From contig CAZDQE010000003.1 in assembly GCA_964507395.1 (NCBI GenBank), positions 12,636 through 76,635 of the forward strand: DNA of 64,000 nucleotides, read 5' to 3'. Shown here in pieces: positions 8,211 through 17,163 of the stretch. Position 1 is the stretch's first letter; the number at the start of each line of letters is the position of its first letter. Position numbers and translations under genes: made by a program. The stretch comes from SIG575 sp964507395. GTDB lineage: Bacteria; Bacillota; Clostridia; Oscillospirales; Acutalibacteraceae. The notes beneath the pieces are model-generated. The model was not told where the DNA came from and did not search any database. It was given only the letters and a program-made list of their open reading frames with translations.

Positions 8211-8750
8211 ATGAAAAACCAAAACAAAATATTAAAAATGGTCTTGTCAGCTTTGTTTCTGGCGCTGGCATACGTGATGCCGTTTCTTACAGGTCAGATT
8301 CCCGAAATCGGCTCCATGCTGTGTCCCATGCACATTCCTGTTTTGCTTTGCGGATTTATTTGCGGCTGGCCCTGGGGACTTGCAGTAGGATTCATCGCAC
8401 CGCTGTTCCGCTCATTAACTCTCGGAATGCCCCCGCTTTTCCCGACGGCTGTTTGCATGGCTTTTGAATTGGCGTCTTACGGAGCAATTTCAGGATTGAT
8501 GCATAAACTGCTGCCGCGGAAAAAACCTTATATCTACTGTTCTCTGATTGTTTCAATGCTTGCAGGAAGGCTTGTGTGGGGAGCGGCAATGCTGGTTTGC
8601 ATGGGTATAAGCGGTGACAGCTTCACTCTTTCTGCTTTTTTTGCAGGTGCAGTTACCAACGCAATTCCCGGAATTATTGTACAACTGATAATGGTACCGA
8701 TTCTTGTTATGGTGCTTGAAAATCCTAAACTGATGAACAGGAGGGACTGA
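8211..8750 (+). CDS. ECF transporter S component (substrate-binding membrane subunit)
   Basis: A 179-residue, very hydrophobic protein with about six membrane segments. The first helix (KMVLSALFLALAYVMPFL) and the conserved loop MHIPVLLCGFICGWPWGLAVG are typical of S components of energy-coupling-factor vitamin transporters. These capture a vitamin and borrow the shared EcfAAT module, which is not in this window. ATG 8211 follows GGGAGAGG. The leader with a terminator suggests control by the transported vitamin or a related metabolite. The substrate is not readable from sequence; several vitamins and precursors are possible. The gene ends three bases before the next GTG start. Confidence 0.85.
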   Translation: MKNQNKILKMVLSALFLALAYVMPFLTGQIPEIGSMLCPMHIPVLLCGFICGWPWGLAVGFIAPLFRSLTLGMPPLFPTAVCMAFELASYGAISGLMHKLLPRKKPYIYCSLIVSMLAGRLVWGAAMLVCMGISGDSFTLSAFFAGAVTNAIPGIIVQLIMVPILVMVLENPKLMNRRD

Positions 8751-8752
8751 CT

Positions 8753-9274
8753 GTGGAGAAAGGCGAAAAAACGCGTGAATTACTGCTTGAGCATTATAGA
8801 ACATATCCTCTTTTGCAGATTCAGGATATTTTCAAGTATCTTTATCAGAGCTCGTTCGGGTGTGAGCACATGGTGTCTTTTTCAGAAGCGGTGACAGAAT
8901 ATATCCGTAAGGAATGGGAAGACAGTTGCGGAAAAGATGAAATGCTTATTGATATTCTGGACGGAGATTACATACGTGTTCATCTGAATTTTCTGAAGTA
9001 CGGTCTTGACGCCGAGACGCTGGGAAGACTTTTCGTTGACTCAGCTGAAAAGGAGATAAACGGCAGAGAGAATCTTGAAGATAAGCTTGAAACTGCAAGA
9101 AAAATGGTGAGTGAAGGGGAATTACCCTTTTCGGCAGAAGAATTCGAGAAAAAAGCAGAGGAATGGAAAACAGGCGGATATCCTCCCGTGCATCATTCGG
9201 ATATATTCAGGGAAAATTATCACCCTGCATATCGCGTAATATCAAAGAGATATGTTGGTTTTCTTCCTAAATAA
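8753..9274 (+). CDS. Conserved protein of unknown function, coupled to the ECF S component
   Basis: A 173-residue soluble protein starting at a GTG behind AGGAGGG. The start is three bases after the S-component stop, so the two are coupled. The N-terminal segment HYRTYPLLQIQDIFKYLYQSSFGCEHM looks conserved and includes a Cys-Glu-His cluster; PPVHHSDIFRENYHPAYRV near the end is His-rich. These could form a metal or catalytic site, though nothing establishes that. I do not recognise a named family. The strict pairing with a vitamin transporter subunit suggests that it handles the imported compound. No signal peptide or membrane segment is visible. Confidence 0.75.
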   Translation: MEKGEKTRELLLEHYRTYPLLQIQDIFKYLYQSSFGCEHMVSFSEAVTEYIRKEWEDSCGKDEMLIDILDGDYIRVHLNFLKYGLDAETLGRLFVDSAEKEINGRENLEDKLETARKMVSEGELPFSAEEFEKKAEEWKTGGYPPVHHSDIFRENYHPAYRVISKRYVGFLPK

Positions 9275-9302
9275 AATTTAATTTTTTAACTATAAATTAT
9301 CA

Positions 9303-9331
9303 TTGCACAATGAGGAATAAAATGCTATACT
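9303..9331 (+). promoter_or_regulatory. Promoter of the secreted LRR protein gene
   Basis: TTGCAC (9303-9308), a 17-base spacer and TATACT (9326-9331), 41 bases before the ATG at 9372. Confidence 0.65.
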
Positions 9332-9371
9332 GTAGATGTATAAATATAATTCTGAGTAAGGAGGCTTCAGA

Positions 9372-12300
9372 ATGAAAGGAAAAAGAACAAGAAAAGCTTT
9401 ATCGGTATTGCTTTCCCTTGTTATGGTGCTCAGTATAGTACCTCTCGGAATGTTTACGGCAAATGCCGCCACAGAGGGCGTGCTTATGTACAGCACTAAA
9501 AACGGAGAGGCAACAATTATCGGATGTGATGCAAAGGCAACAGGAGATATTATAATTCCTGAAACTCTGGGTTCATGCACAGTAACCGGAATCGGTCTTT
9601 ATTCCTTTGCGGAATGTGCCGATATTACAGGTGTATATGTGCCGAATACAGTTGTGTCAATCGGTCACTACGCATTTGCAGACTGTACTTCTCTTAAAAC
9701 AGTAGGAATCGGTAAGGGTGTTGAATCACTTGGCAACAATGTTTTCTCAAACTGTACTTCCCTTGAGAAAATTACTGTCAACAGCGATAATGCATCTTTT
9801 ACAAGCGATGAAAGTGACGTTCTTTACAATAAGGACAAGACAGAGCTTCTCGTATATCCTGCTGCAAATACTGCTTCTATATACACTGTAGCAGAAAATG
9901 TAAAAACAATTGCTGACAGCACATTTGCAGGCAGTAAGAACGTAAAGACAATCGTTATTACTGACGGAGTTACTACAATCGGTGCCAACGCCTTTTTGGG
10001 CGGCAGAAGTCTTGAAAGTGTTGTAATCGGTAAAGGTGTAACATCAATCGGAAGTGATGCTTTTGAAGGCTGCGAAAAGCTCGCATCAATTAACGTTTCG
10101 GCAGATAACACAGTTTACTGCAGTGATGAAAACGGTGTTCTTTACAACGAGGCAAAAACAGAGCTTATCAAATATCCTGCAGGCAATGCTAAAGAAGCTT
10201 TCGTAATCGGTGCAGGTATTGAAAACGTAAGAGTTCTCAGCTTCTCGAACGCTGTAAATCTCAAGAGTGTTACGATCAGCAAGGACGTGAAAACAATCGG
10301 TGCATCAGCATTCTACGGTTGCATAAATATTGCTGAGGTTTACTATGAGGGCAGTGAAACTGAATGGAAGGCAATTGAAATCGGCACAAACAACAACGCT
10401 ATCCTCGGTGCAAAAATTACATACGCAGGCGGCGAAGAGCATGGTCACTCTTACACATCGTCAATCACAACTGCTCCCACATGCACGGAAAAGGGTGTTC
10501 TTACATACAAATGTGAATGCGGACATTCATATACTGAAGCAATCGCCGCAAAGGGACATGCTTTCAAGGATAATGTTTGCGCAAACTGTTCGGTTAAGGA
10601 ATTCATTGTTGTAACAGACGGCACAAACGCAAAAGTTACAGGCTACAACGGTGCAGGCGGCTCAGTGATTATTCCCGAAACAATCGAAGGCTACAAAGTT
10701 AACGCGATTGCTGACAGTGCTTTTGAGAATAAGACAGAAATCACATCAATTGCAATTCTTGCAAATGTCAATGATATCGGCACCTGTGCTTTCTATAAAA
10801 CAGGTTATTACAACAATTCAGCTAACTGGGAAAACGGTGTTCTTTACATCGGTTCATACCTCATCGAAGCAGAGTCTTCGGTCGGAAGTGCTTACGCTGT
10901 CAAGGAAGGCACAAAAGTAATTGCAGACTTTGCTTTTGCTTCAAAGAGCTCTCTTACATCAATTACACTTCCTGCAGAAATTTCAGCAATCGGTGATTCA
11001 GCTTTCTCAGGCTGTACAGGTCTTACAAGCGTAAATGTTGACCTGACAGAGGAAGAATGGAAAAATGTTGAAATCGGTTTGAATAACGAAGCACTGACAA
11101 AGGCTGAATTTACATATAAGGTTATTCCTCATGAGCATGCTTTTGTCGTAGTTGAGGATGTAGCTCCTACTTGTGCAGAAGCGGGCTACAAGGTAAGCAA
11201 ATGTGCTTGCGATGAGGAAATGAGAGAAGATTTCTCAGCTCTCGGTCACAGCTTTGCAAATAATGTATGCTCAGGCTGCGGTGAAAGAGAATTCAACATC
11301 TCAATTTCAGGTGAAGAAGCAACTGTTCTTGGCTGTCATTCTTCACTTTCGGGAGCAGTAGAAATTCCTGCGACGATCAGCGGATATAAAGTAACCGCAA
11401 TCGGAGAAAAAGCTTTTGCAGGCAAAACAGGAATTGAAAAGGTTGTAATTCCTGCAGGTATCAAATCAATCGGTGAAATGGCTTTTGCAGGCACGAAAAT
11501 TGAGGTTGAGGTTTCTGCAGACAACGGAAATTATCTGACAGAAAACGGCATTCTCTATAACAAGACGAAGCTTGCACTTATTTACTGCCCTGCAAATAAA
11601 CTCGGTACAAATGCTGAAATTCCTGTAGGTGTTCTTACCGTAGCAAAGGGTGCTTTCGCAGGCTCTGATGCTATGGAAAGCATAAAAATACCCGACAGTG
11701 TTATTACAATCGGCGCAGCTGCTTTTGAGGGCTGTACAGCACTTAAAAATGTTTATTTTGACGGCACAAAAACAGAGTGGGGCAAAATTTCAATAGGTGA
11801 TAATAACTCTGCTCTTACAGGCGCGCTGATCACATACGCTGATACAAGCGATGTTGAGCTTGCAGCGGCATTGGCTTCTGACTTATCTGTTACAGGTGCA
11901 ACTGTTTCATCGGAAGAGGTTGAAATTATTATTACCGCAGAGAAGGATGTATCTGCAATTGAACTCAGCAAAAAGACAGTAAGTGAAAAAGATATTACTC
12001 TTGAAATTGACGGTACATCAATTGCGGAGGCTGAGGGCAAATACGTTCTCACATTCACAGACTGGCACAAATCCGGCAACGAGACAGAAGCGGTCCTCAC
12101 TTTTGACGGCGTAGAATATACAGTGAAGTTTGTGTTCCCTGTTGAGGACGGCGGTCATGATTACAGCATCGAGGAAAAAATCGAAGCTACATGTGCGGTT
12201 CAGGGCTCCACAAGACATACCTGCTCAATCTGCGGCGACTTCTATGATACAGATATCATTCCCGCTCTCGGACATAAGTACGGTCTCTGGATAATCGACA

Positions 12301-13082
12301 AAGACGAAACATGTACAGAAAACGGCATTAAATACAGAGAATGTTCAGCTTGTGACAAGGAAACAGAAGGTCACATCGAAATGGGCATTGTACCTGCAAC
12401 AGGTCATTCGTACACACAGGCAGTGACAGCACCTACATGTACAGAGGGCGGTTACACAACATATACATGCTCAGACTGCGGTGACAGTTATGTCGGCGCT
12501 CAGACAGCACCCACAGGTCATACATGGGGCGAATGGACAGTGACAACTGCCGCAGAGTGCGAGAAGAAAGGCGAACAGGTAAGAGCATGTACAGTCTGCG
12601 GTACAGATGAAAAGGGTGAAATCGAAGCACTTTCTCACAAGTACGAGGGCAAAATTACTGCTCCAACCTACGATGCAGAAGGCTACACAACTTACACATG
12701 TGCAAACTGCGGTGATACATATAAATCTGATTTCACAGCAAAACTCAGTAAGCTTGTTTCAGTTACAATCTACAACCTTACAATCAACAAGGATGATGTG
12801 GTTGCACTCAATCCTGTTATTGAAAAGAAAGGCAACGTAGATTATACCGTAACTTATGAGGTTACGGACCCGTCAATTGCAGCGGTTGACGAAAACGGCA
12901 ACGTTACAGGTATCACAAAGGGAACAACACAGATTAAGTGTATTGTAACAGACAACAACACAGGCGACACAGTTACAGATGTCTGCTCGGTTGAGGTCAA
13001 GTTCACAGTTATCCAGTGGATTACATGGGTTATTACAGAGATAATTTTCGGCTTTGTAAAAGACTTAATTTCTCAGCAGTAA
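9372..13082 (+). CDS. Large secreted BspA-type leucine-rich-repeat surface protein
   Basis: 1236 residues. A signal peptide (1-32, ending TANAA) is followed by three blocks of BspA-type (LRR_5) repeats at about 35-345, 410-590 and 640-800, with the pattern IGxxAFxxCxxLxxVxIP. Between and after them are Cys-rich repeats of the form PTCTEGGYTTYTCSDCG, with a cluster at about 930-1120. A Big_2-like domain follows (about 1130-1205). The last 26 residues form a hydrophobic, amphipathic tail (VIQWITWVITEIIFGFVKDL). There is no LPXTG motif and no dockerin. The family mediates adhesion to host or bacterial surfaces. The last Cys repeat has lost its first Cys (PTYDAEGYTTYTC). The gene has its own promoter and terminator. 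Confidence 0.93.
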   Translation: MKGKRTRKALSVLLSLVMVLSIVPLGMFTANAATEGVLMYSTKNGEATIIGCDAKATGDIIIPETLGSCTVTGIGLYSFAECADITGVYVPNTVVSIGHYAFADCTSLKTVGIGKGVESLGNNVFSNCTSLEKITVNSDNASFTSDESDVLYNKDKTELLVYPAANTASIYTVAENVKTIADSTFAGSKNVKTIVITDGVTTIGANAFLGGRSLESVVIGKGVTSIGSDAFEGCEKLASINVSADNTVYCSDENGVLYNEAKTELIKYPAGNAKEAFVIGAGIENVRVLSFSNAVNLKSVTISKDVKTIGASAFYGCINIAEVYYEGSETEWKAIEIGTNNNAILGAKITYAGGEEHGHSYTSSITTAPTCTEKGVLTYKCECGHSYTEAIAAKGHAFKDNVCANCSVKEFIVVTDGTNAKVTGYNGAGGSVIIPETIEGYKVNAIADSAFENKTEITSIAILANVNDIGTCAFYKTGYYNNSANWENGVLYIGSYLIEAESSVGSAYAVKEGTKVIADFAFASKSSLTSITLPAEISAIGDSAFSGCTGLTSVNVDLTEEEWKNVEIGLNNEALTKAEFTYKVIPHEHAFVVVEDVAPTCAEAGYKVSKCACDEEMREDFSALGHSFANNVCSGCGEREFNISISGEEATVLGCHSSLSGAVEIPATISGYKVTAIGEKAFAGKTGIEKVVIPAGIKSIGEMAFAGTKIEVEVSADNGNYLTENGILYNKTKLALIYCPANKLGTNAEIPVGVLTVAKGAFAGSDAMESIKIPDSVITIGAAAFEGCTALKNVYFDGTKTEWGKISIGDNNSALTGALITYADTSDVELAAALASDLSVTGATVSSEEVEIIITAEKDVSAIELSKKTVSEKDITLEIDGTSIAEAEGKYVLTFTDWHKSGNETEAVLTFDGVEYTVKFVFPVEDGGHDYSIEEKIEATCAVQGSTRHTCSICGDFYDTDIIPALGHKYGLWIIDKDETCTENGIKYRECSACDKETEGHIEMGIVPATGHSYTQAVTAPTCTEGGYTTYTCSDCGDSYVGAQTAPTGHTWGEWTVTTAAECEKKGEQVRACTVCGTDEKGEIEALSHKYEGKITAPTYDAEGYTTYTCANCGDTYKSDFTAKLSKLVSVTIYNLTINKDDVVALNPVIEKKGNVDYTVTYEVTDPSIAAVDENGNVTGITKGTTQIKCIVTDNNTGDTVTDVCSVEVKFTVIQWITWVITEIIFGFVKDLISQQ

Positions 13083-13095
13083 AATAAAATAACTT

Positions 13096-13130
13096 CACCC
13101 CGTAGTTCAGAACTACGGGGTGATTTTTTA
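13096..13130. terminator. Strong terminator between convergent genes
   Basis: Arms CACCCCGTAGTTC and GAACTACGGGGTG pair perfectly around two bases, with ATTTTTTA after it on the plus strand and a moderately T-rich tract on the minus strand. It serves the LRR gene and probably also araB. Confidence 0.9.
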
Positions 13131-13137
13131 TGCCTTG

Positions 13138-14799
13138 TTATTTCTTGATTTCCTTAAGTCTTTTCATTACATCGTTTGCGCCTGTGCCGAAGTAATCGTG
13201 AAGAATTTTGTATTCTTCAAAGAGCTTGTCATAAATCTTTGACTCTTCTTCGTTTGGATAGTAAACTGTGTCTTTTACTTTACCCATGATTTCTGATGCT
13301 GTGTAAACATCGTCATAACCGCCTTTTTCTTTGCCTGCGGCAACTGCGCCTAAGATTGCACTGCCGAGAGCACCGCCCTGTTCACTGCCTGCAATTTTGA
13401 TGGGCATTTTGATGATGTCTGCATAAATCTGCATTGTCATGGGGTCTTTCTGAGAAATGCCGCCTGCTGCGAAGAATTCATTTACTTCAACACCGAACTT
13501 GCGGAAGTCCTCGATAATCATTCTTGTGCCGTAAGCAGTAGCCTCGATGAGTGCTCTGTAAATGTCCTCAGGCTTTGTCTGTAAGGTCATGCCGAGAATC
13601 ATACCTGTCAGGTCAACGTCAACAAGGATTGAACGGTTGCCGTTCCACCAGTCAAGGGCGATAAGTCCGTGTTCGCCTGCTCTCTGCTTTTCAGCCTTTG
13701 AGCGGAGGAATTTATGTATGTTCATGCCTTCCTTTTCAGCTTCGTCATAATATGACTTGGGGAGGCAGTTTTCAATAAACCACTGGAAGTGGTCACCAAC
13801 GCAAGACTGACCTGCTTCATAACCGTAGAAACCGGGCATGATGCCGTCAGCAACAACACCGCAGATGCCTTCAACCTGAACTTCTTCTTCGCCAAGGAGC
13901 ATGTGGCATGTTGATGTGCCCATAATAGCCAGCATCTGACCTGCTTTTGAAATGCCCACTGCAGGTACGAAAACATGAGCATCGGCAATACCTGATGCCA
14001 CTGCTGTGCCTTCGCAAAGACCGATTTTTTCTGCCATTTCCTTGCTGAGTCCTGCGACATAAGTGCCTGAGGGAGTAATGGGAAGATTTTTGTTGATTTT
14101 ATCTTCAATTACGTTTTCAAGTTTGGGGTCAAGCGCCTTGAAGAAATCCTTTGAGGGGAAAGATGTTGTCTTGTTCCACATTTCCTTGTAGCCTGCAGTA
14201 CAGGAGTTTCTCACGTCTTTGCCTGTGAGCATTCTGACAACCCAGTCAACTGCTTCTACAAAGCTGTCCATTTCGTCATAGATTTCAGGCTTTTCTTCAA
14301 GAATCTGCCAAATTTTCGGGATTGCCCACTCAGAAGAGATTTTTCCGCCGTAGTTTTTAAGCCACTGTTCTCCGCGTGCTTCTGCGATTTCGTTAAGCTT
14401 GTTTGCATGCTTCTGTGCGGCATGGTGCTTCCAGAGTTTAACGTAAGCGTGAGGCTCATCCTTATACTTCTCGAGGAAGCAAAGGGGAGTGCCGTCCTCA
14501 GTTACGGGAAGAATTGTGCAAGCGGTAAAGTCAATACCCATACCGATAACGTCTTCCTTTGCTACGCCTGATTTTTCAAGCACATCAGGGATTGTGTTGT
14601 AAATTACGTCAAGATAATCCTGTGGGTCCTGGAGAGCCCAGTCGTTACCGAGTTTTTTACCTGAGGGAAGGTATTCGTCCATTACGGCGTGGGGATAGTC
14701 GTAAACTGAGCTTGCAAGCTCTTCACCTGTTTCTGCGTTTACGATAAGTGCTCTGCCTGAGAGCGTACCGTAGTCAAGACCGATAGTATATTTTGCCAT
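13138..14799 (-). CDS. araB: Ribulokinase
   Basis: A 553-residue FGGY-family sugar kinase of the usual AraB length. It starts with the phosphate-binding motif IGLDYGTLSGRALIV and has the AraB-type GMGIDFTACTILPV, the mid segment KISSEWAIPKIWQIL, and the C-terminal AAGGISQKDPMTMQIYADI and EQGGALGSAILGA motifs. It phosphorylates L-ribulose in arabinose breakdown in the cytosol. It lies 18 bases after the DUF4364 gene, at the end of a housekeeping operon rather than next to araA or araD. The class II aldolase at 19547-20230 could supply the next step but lies in another unit. AAGGAG is 10 bases before the ATG. Confidence 0.93.
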   Translation of the reverse strand: MAKYTIGLDYGTLSGRALIVNAETGEELASSVYDYPHAVMDEYLPSGKKLGNDWALQDPQDYLDVIYNTIPDVLEKSGVAKEDVIGMGIDFTACTILPVTEDGTPLCFLEKYKDEPHAYVKLWKHHAAQKHANKLNEIAEARGEQWLKNYGGKISSEWAIPKIWQILEEKPEIYDEMDSFVEAVDWVVRMLTGKDVRNSCTAGYKEMWNKTTSFPSKDFFKALDPKLENVIEDKINKNLPITPSGTYVAGLSKEMAEKIGLCEGTAVASGIADAHVFVPAVGISKAGQMLAIMGTSTCHMLLGEEEVQVEGICGVVADGIMPGFYGYEAGQSCVGDHFQWFIENCLPKSYYDEAEKEGMNIHKFLRSKAEKQRAGEHGLIALDWWNGNRSILVDVDLTGMILGMTLQTKPEDIYRALIEATAYGTRMIIEDFRKFGVEVNEFFAAGGISQKDPMTMQIYADIIKMPIKIAGSEQGGALGSAILGAVAAGKEKGGYDDVYTASEIMGKVKDTVYYPNEEESKIYDKLFEEYKILHDYFGTGANDVMKRLKEIKK

Positions 14800-14817
14800 T
14801 TTTCAAACACTCCTTTT

Positions 14818-15372
14818 TTATACTGTCAGAGATGTGATGATCTCTGAATAAAGTTTTATCGGGTCGTCAAGAAAGTTCTTCCTGACTGTTTCCACCTGAA
14901 TTTCATCAGCAACATAAATTGTAAGCTTCATGAGCTGAGTTTTTTCGTCACCGAAACAGAAGGTTACATTAAAGCCGTTTTCAAGCTTTTCAACTTCAAT
15001 TTTGTTTTCCTTTTCTCTTCTTGCAAGAGTCTGAAGGCGAATGGCAGTGTTAACTGCTTTTTCCTTTACGCTTCGGGGGAGAAAATCCATTTCAAGACTT
15101 CTCACTGCATCAATTCCTTTAGGAGAAATTGTAAGAATTTCATCGGTGCCGTCAAGGTCCATACGGACATTGTCATCTCTTATCAGCTCGTCAAGTGCCT
15201 GAATCAGCTCGAAATAATTTGCAAGACCTTCGCCCTGAATGATATCGCTGAGCTGAAGCTTTGAAAGGGGAGCATCAAGGCTTTTCAGAAGATAGCAGAT
15301 AAGAAGCTTTATCTCTGTTTTACTTGTAAGACCGCCGGGCTCAATGCCCACATTCCATGCGTCCATTTCCAT
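14818..15372 (-). CDS. DUF4364-family protein
   Basis: A 184-residue soluble protein. An N-terminal winged-helix-like region (about 20-90: KTEIKLLICYLLKSLDAPLS, then a helix pair and a beta wing TDEILTISPKG) is followed by an alpha/beta half (about 120-184). The pattern matches the DUF4364 family, found throughout Clostridia and presumed to bind DNA because of the winged-helix fold. Its target is unknown. It follows the MreB-like gene by 20 bases and precedes araB by 18, so it is cotranscribed with both. A role in cell-shape or sugar control is a guess from position only. Confidence 0.82.
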   Translation of the reverse strand: MEMDAWNVGIEPGGLTSKTEIKLLICYLLKSLDAPLSKLQLSDIIQGEGLANYFELIQALDELIRDDNVRMDLDGTDEILTISPKGIDAVRSLEMDFLPRSVKEKAVNTAIRLQTLARREKENKIEVEKLENGFNVTFCFGDEKTQLMKLTIYVADEIQVETVRKNFLDDPIKLYSEIITSLTV

Positions 15373-15392
15373 TTTTACACCGCCTTTATGTT

Positions 15393-16439
15393 TTATGTTG
15401 AACTGTCTTCACTGTAACCCTTGACCTGTTCGCGGGTTTTGAAGATGTAGCCGTTGTTCTGTAGAATATTCATATCTTTAAGTGCCATGCCTGTACCCTT
15501 TGCAACGCAATTGAGTGGGTCGTCGGCAATAATCGTCCTGATTCCCGTTCTCTGCTCAATCATTTCGTCAATGCCGAGAATAAGTGCTCCGCCGCCCGTG
15601 ATGTATATTCCGTTTTTCATAATATCCGAAACTAAATCGGGAGACGTTTTTTCAAGCACACTGTAGATGCCGTCTATAATGTTTTCAAGGCTTTCTCTCA
15701 TTGCGAGAAAAACCTCAGCAGAGGAAATTTCAAAATACGTGGGAAGGCTTGTGATGTAGTCCTTGCCCTTAGCGAGAATCGTGATTTCGTCCTGCCTGAA
15801 TCTTGCACAGGCAATCTGTTTCTTTATGCTTTCGGCTGTTTTTAAGCCTACAATTATGTTTCTTTCTCTTTTGAGATAGTTTTTAATTGCTCTGTCAAAG
15901 CCGTTTCCTGCGCCCTTTACGGAGTCGGAAACTGCGATGCTTCCCATTGTAATAACGGCAATATCTGTTGTGCCGCCGCCTATATCTACAACAAGTGTTC
16001 CTGAAGGATTACTCATTTTAATTCCTGCACCAACTGCGGCAGCAAGGGGCTCTTCAATAAGACAGGCTCTTCCTGCACCTGAGAGAGTGGCAATGTCGAG
16101 AAGTGTTCTCTTCTCAAGGTCTGTAACACCTGAGGGCATACAGACAACAATATTTGGCTTAAAAAATTTATATCCTGTAACCTTGTGGAGATACCAGCTG
16201 AGCATGTGCTGAGTTGCGGTAAAATCGGAAACAACGCCGTCCTCCAAAGGACGGACTACAGTTATGCAGTCGGGGGTTTTTTCGTACATTTCGTATGCTC
16301 TTGAGCCAACCGCTATAATGTCACCCATGTCGCTGTCATAAGCTATGGCTGAAGGCTCTGATATTACAATTCCTTTGCCTTCCACGTAAATTACGGTAGA
16401 TGTTGTACCAAGGTCAATTCCTATGTTCGTACCCAGCAT
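15393..16439 (-). CDS. MreB/Mbl-family rod-shape actin homologue
   Basis: 348 residues when started at the ATG at 16439, eight bases after AGGAGG; an in-frame start 14 codons earlier has no such site. Actin-fold nucleotide motifs are present: phosphate 1 GIDLGTTSTVIYV, connect 1 in EEPLAAAVGAGI, phosphate 2 VVDIGGGTTDIAVI, and adenosine GIYITGGGALILGI. The protein polymerises under the membrane and guides lateral wall synthesis. It differs from textbook MreB in lacking mreC and mreD next to it, so an Mbl- or MreBH-type paralogue is as likely. It is the third gene of the recD2-comF-mreB-DUF4364-araB unit. Confidence 0.92.
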   Translation of the reverse strand: MLGTNIGIDLGTTSTVIYVEGKGIVISEPSAIAYDSDMGDIIAVGSRAYEMYEKTPDCITVVRPLEDGVVSDFTATQHMLSWYLHKVTGYKFFKPNIVVCMPSGVTDLEKRTLLDIATLSGAGRACLIEEPLAAAVGAGIKMSNPSGTLVVDIGGGTTDIAVITMGSIAVSDSVKGAGNGFDRAIKNYLKRERNIIVGLKTAESIKKQIACARFRQDEITILAKGKDYITSLPTYFEISSAEVFLAMRESLENIIDGIYSVLEKTSPDLVSDIMKNGIYITGGGALILGIDEMIEQRTGIRTIIADDPLNCVAKGTGMALKDMNILQNNGYIFKTREQVKGYSEDSST

Positions 16440-16461
16440 TATTTCCGACCTCCTTTCGGTC

Positions 16462-17163
16462 TTATGATTTTTTAGCGGCAACCGTCACGCAGATTACTCT
16501 TTCGGCACCGGCTGTTTTAAGTGTCTTTGAACATTCATCAAGTGTACTGCCCGTTGTCATAACATCATCGCAAAGAAGAATTGTTTTGCCCCTGATGTCA
16601 TATTTCTTATTTGTCTTGAAAGCACCCTTCAGATTGTTGAGCCTTTCTTTACCGCTGAGAGTTACCTGATTTGGTGTATCTTTTATTTTAATGAGAAGAT
16701 TTGGAGTGTATTTGTATCCGAAAGCTTTTGAAAGATGCTTTATAAGATAGTCGCACTGATTATATTCACGCTCTCTCTTCTTTTTCCTTGTCATAGGTAC
16801 ACATGTTATAAAATCGGGATTTTCATTTTCAAAATCTCTTTCAATAACCTTGACCATTTCTTCTGCAAAGAATTCAGAGCATCTTTTGCAGCCGTCATAT
16901 TTGAATCTGTGAATTCCTGTTCTGATGCAGTCCTCGTAATAAAAAGGGCATGTGTGTTTGTCAAAGCTTCTTTTTACCGTAAGCCGATTTGAAATTTCTT
17001 CCTGCGGTATACGGTGTTTTTCAGGATTGCAGGCATCGCAAAGTGTTTCGTTTATGGGAATCACTTTGGCACAAAGGCGGCATCTGTTTGAAAATACAAG
17101 CCTTTGAAAAAGATTTATTTTCACGATATTGTCTTTTACTCTTTTCATTTTTCGAGCATCCAT
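16462..17163 (-). CDS. comF: ComF-family phosphoribosyltransferase-like protein
   Basis: A 233-residue protein with an N-terminal Cys4 zinc site (CRLC and CDAC, then CPFYYEDC) and a C-terminal phosphoribosyltransferase domain with the PRPP loop ILLCDDVMTTGSTLDE. This is the ComF plan, and the family is linked to DNA uptake and natural transformation. Its start overlaps the end of the recD2 gene by 19 bases. An internal ATG at 17148 forms an ATGA overlap with the recD2 stop and is an alternative start. Neighbouring a RecD2 helicase suits a DNA-processing role. Normal length and intact motifs suggest that it is functional. Confidence 0.9.
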   Translation of the reverse strand: MDARKMKRVKDNIVKINLFQRLVFSNRCRLCAKVIPINETLCDACNPEKHRIPQEEISNRLTVKRSFDKHTCPFYYEDCIRTGIHRFKYDGCKRCSEFFAEEMVKVIERDFENENPDFITCVPMTRKKKREREYNQCDYLIKHLSKAFGYKYTPNLLIKIKDTPNQVTLSGKERLNNLKGAFKTNKKYDIRGKTILLCDDVMTTGSTLDECSKTLKTAGAERVICVTVAAKKS

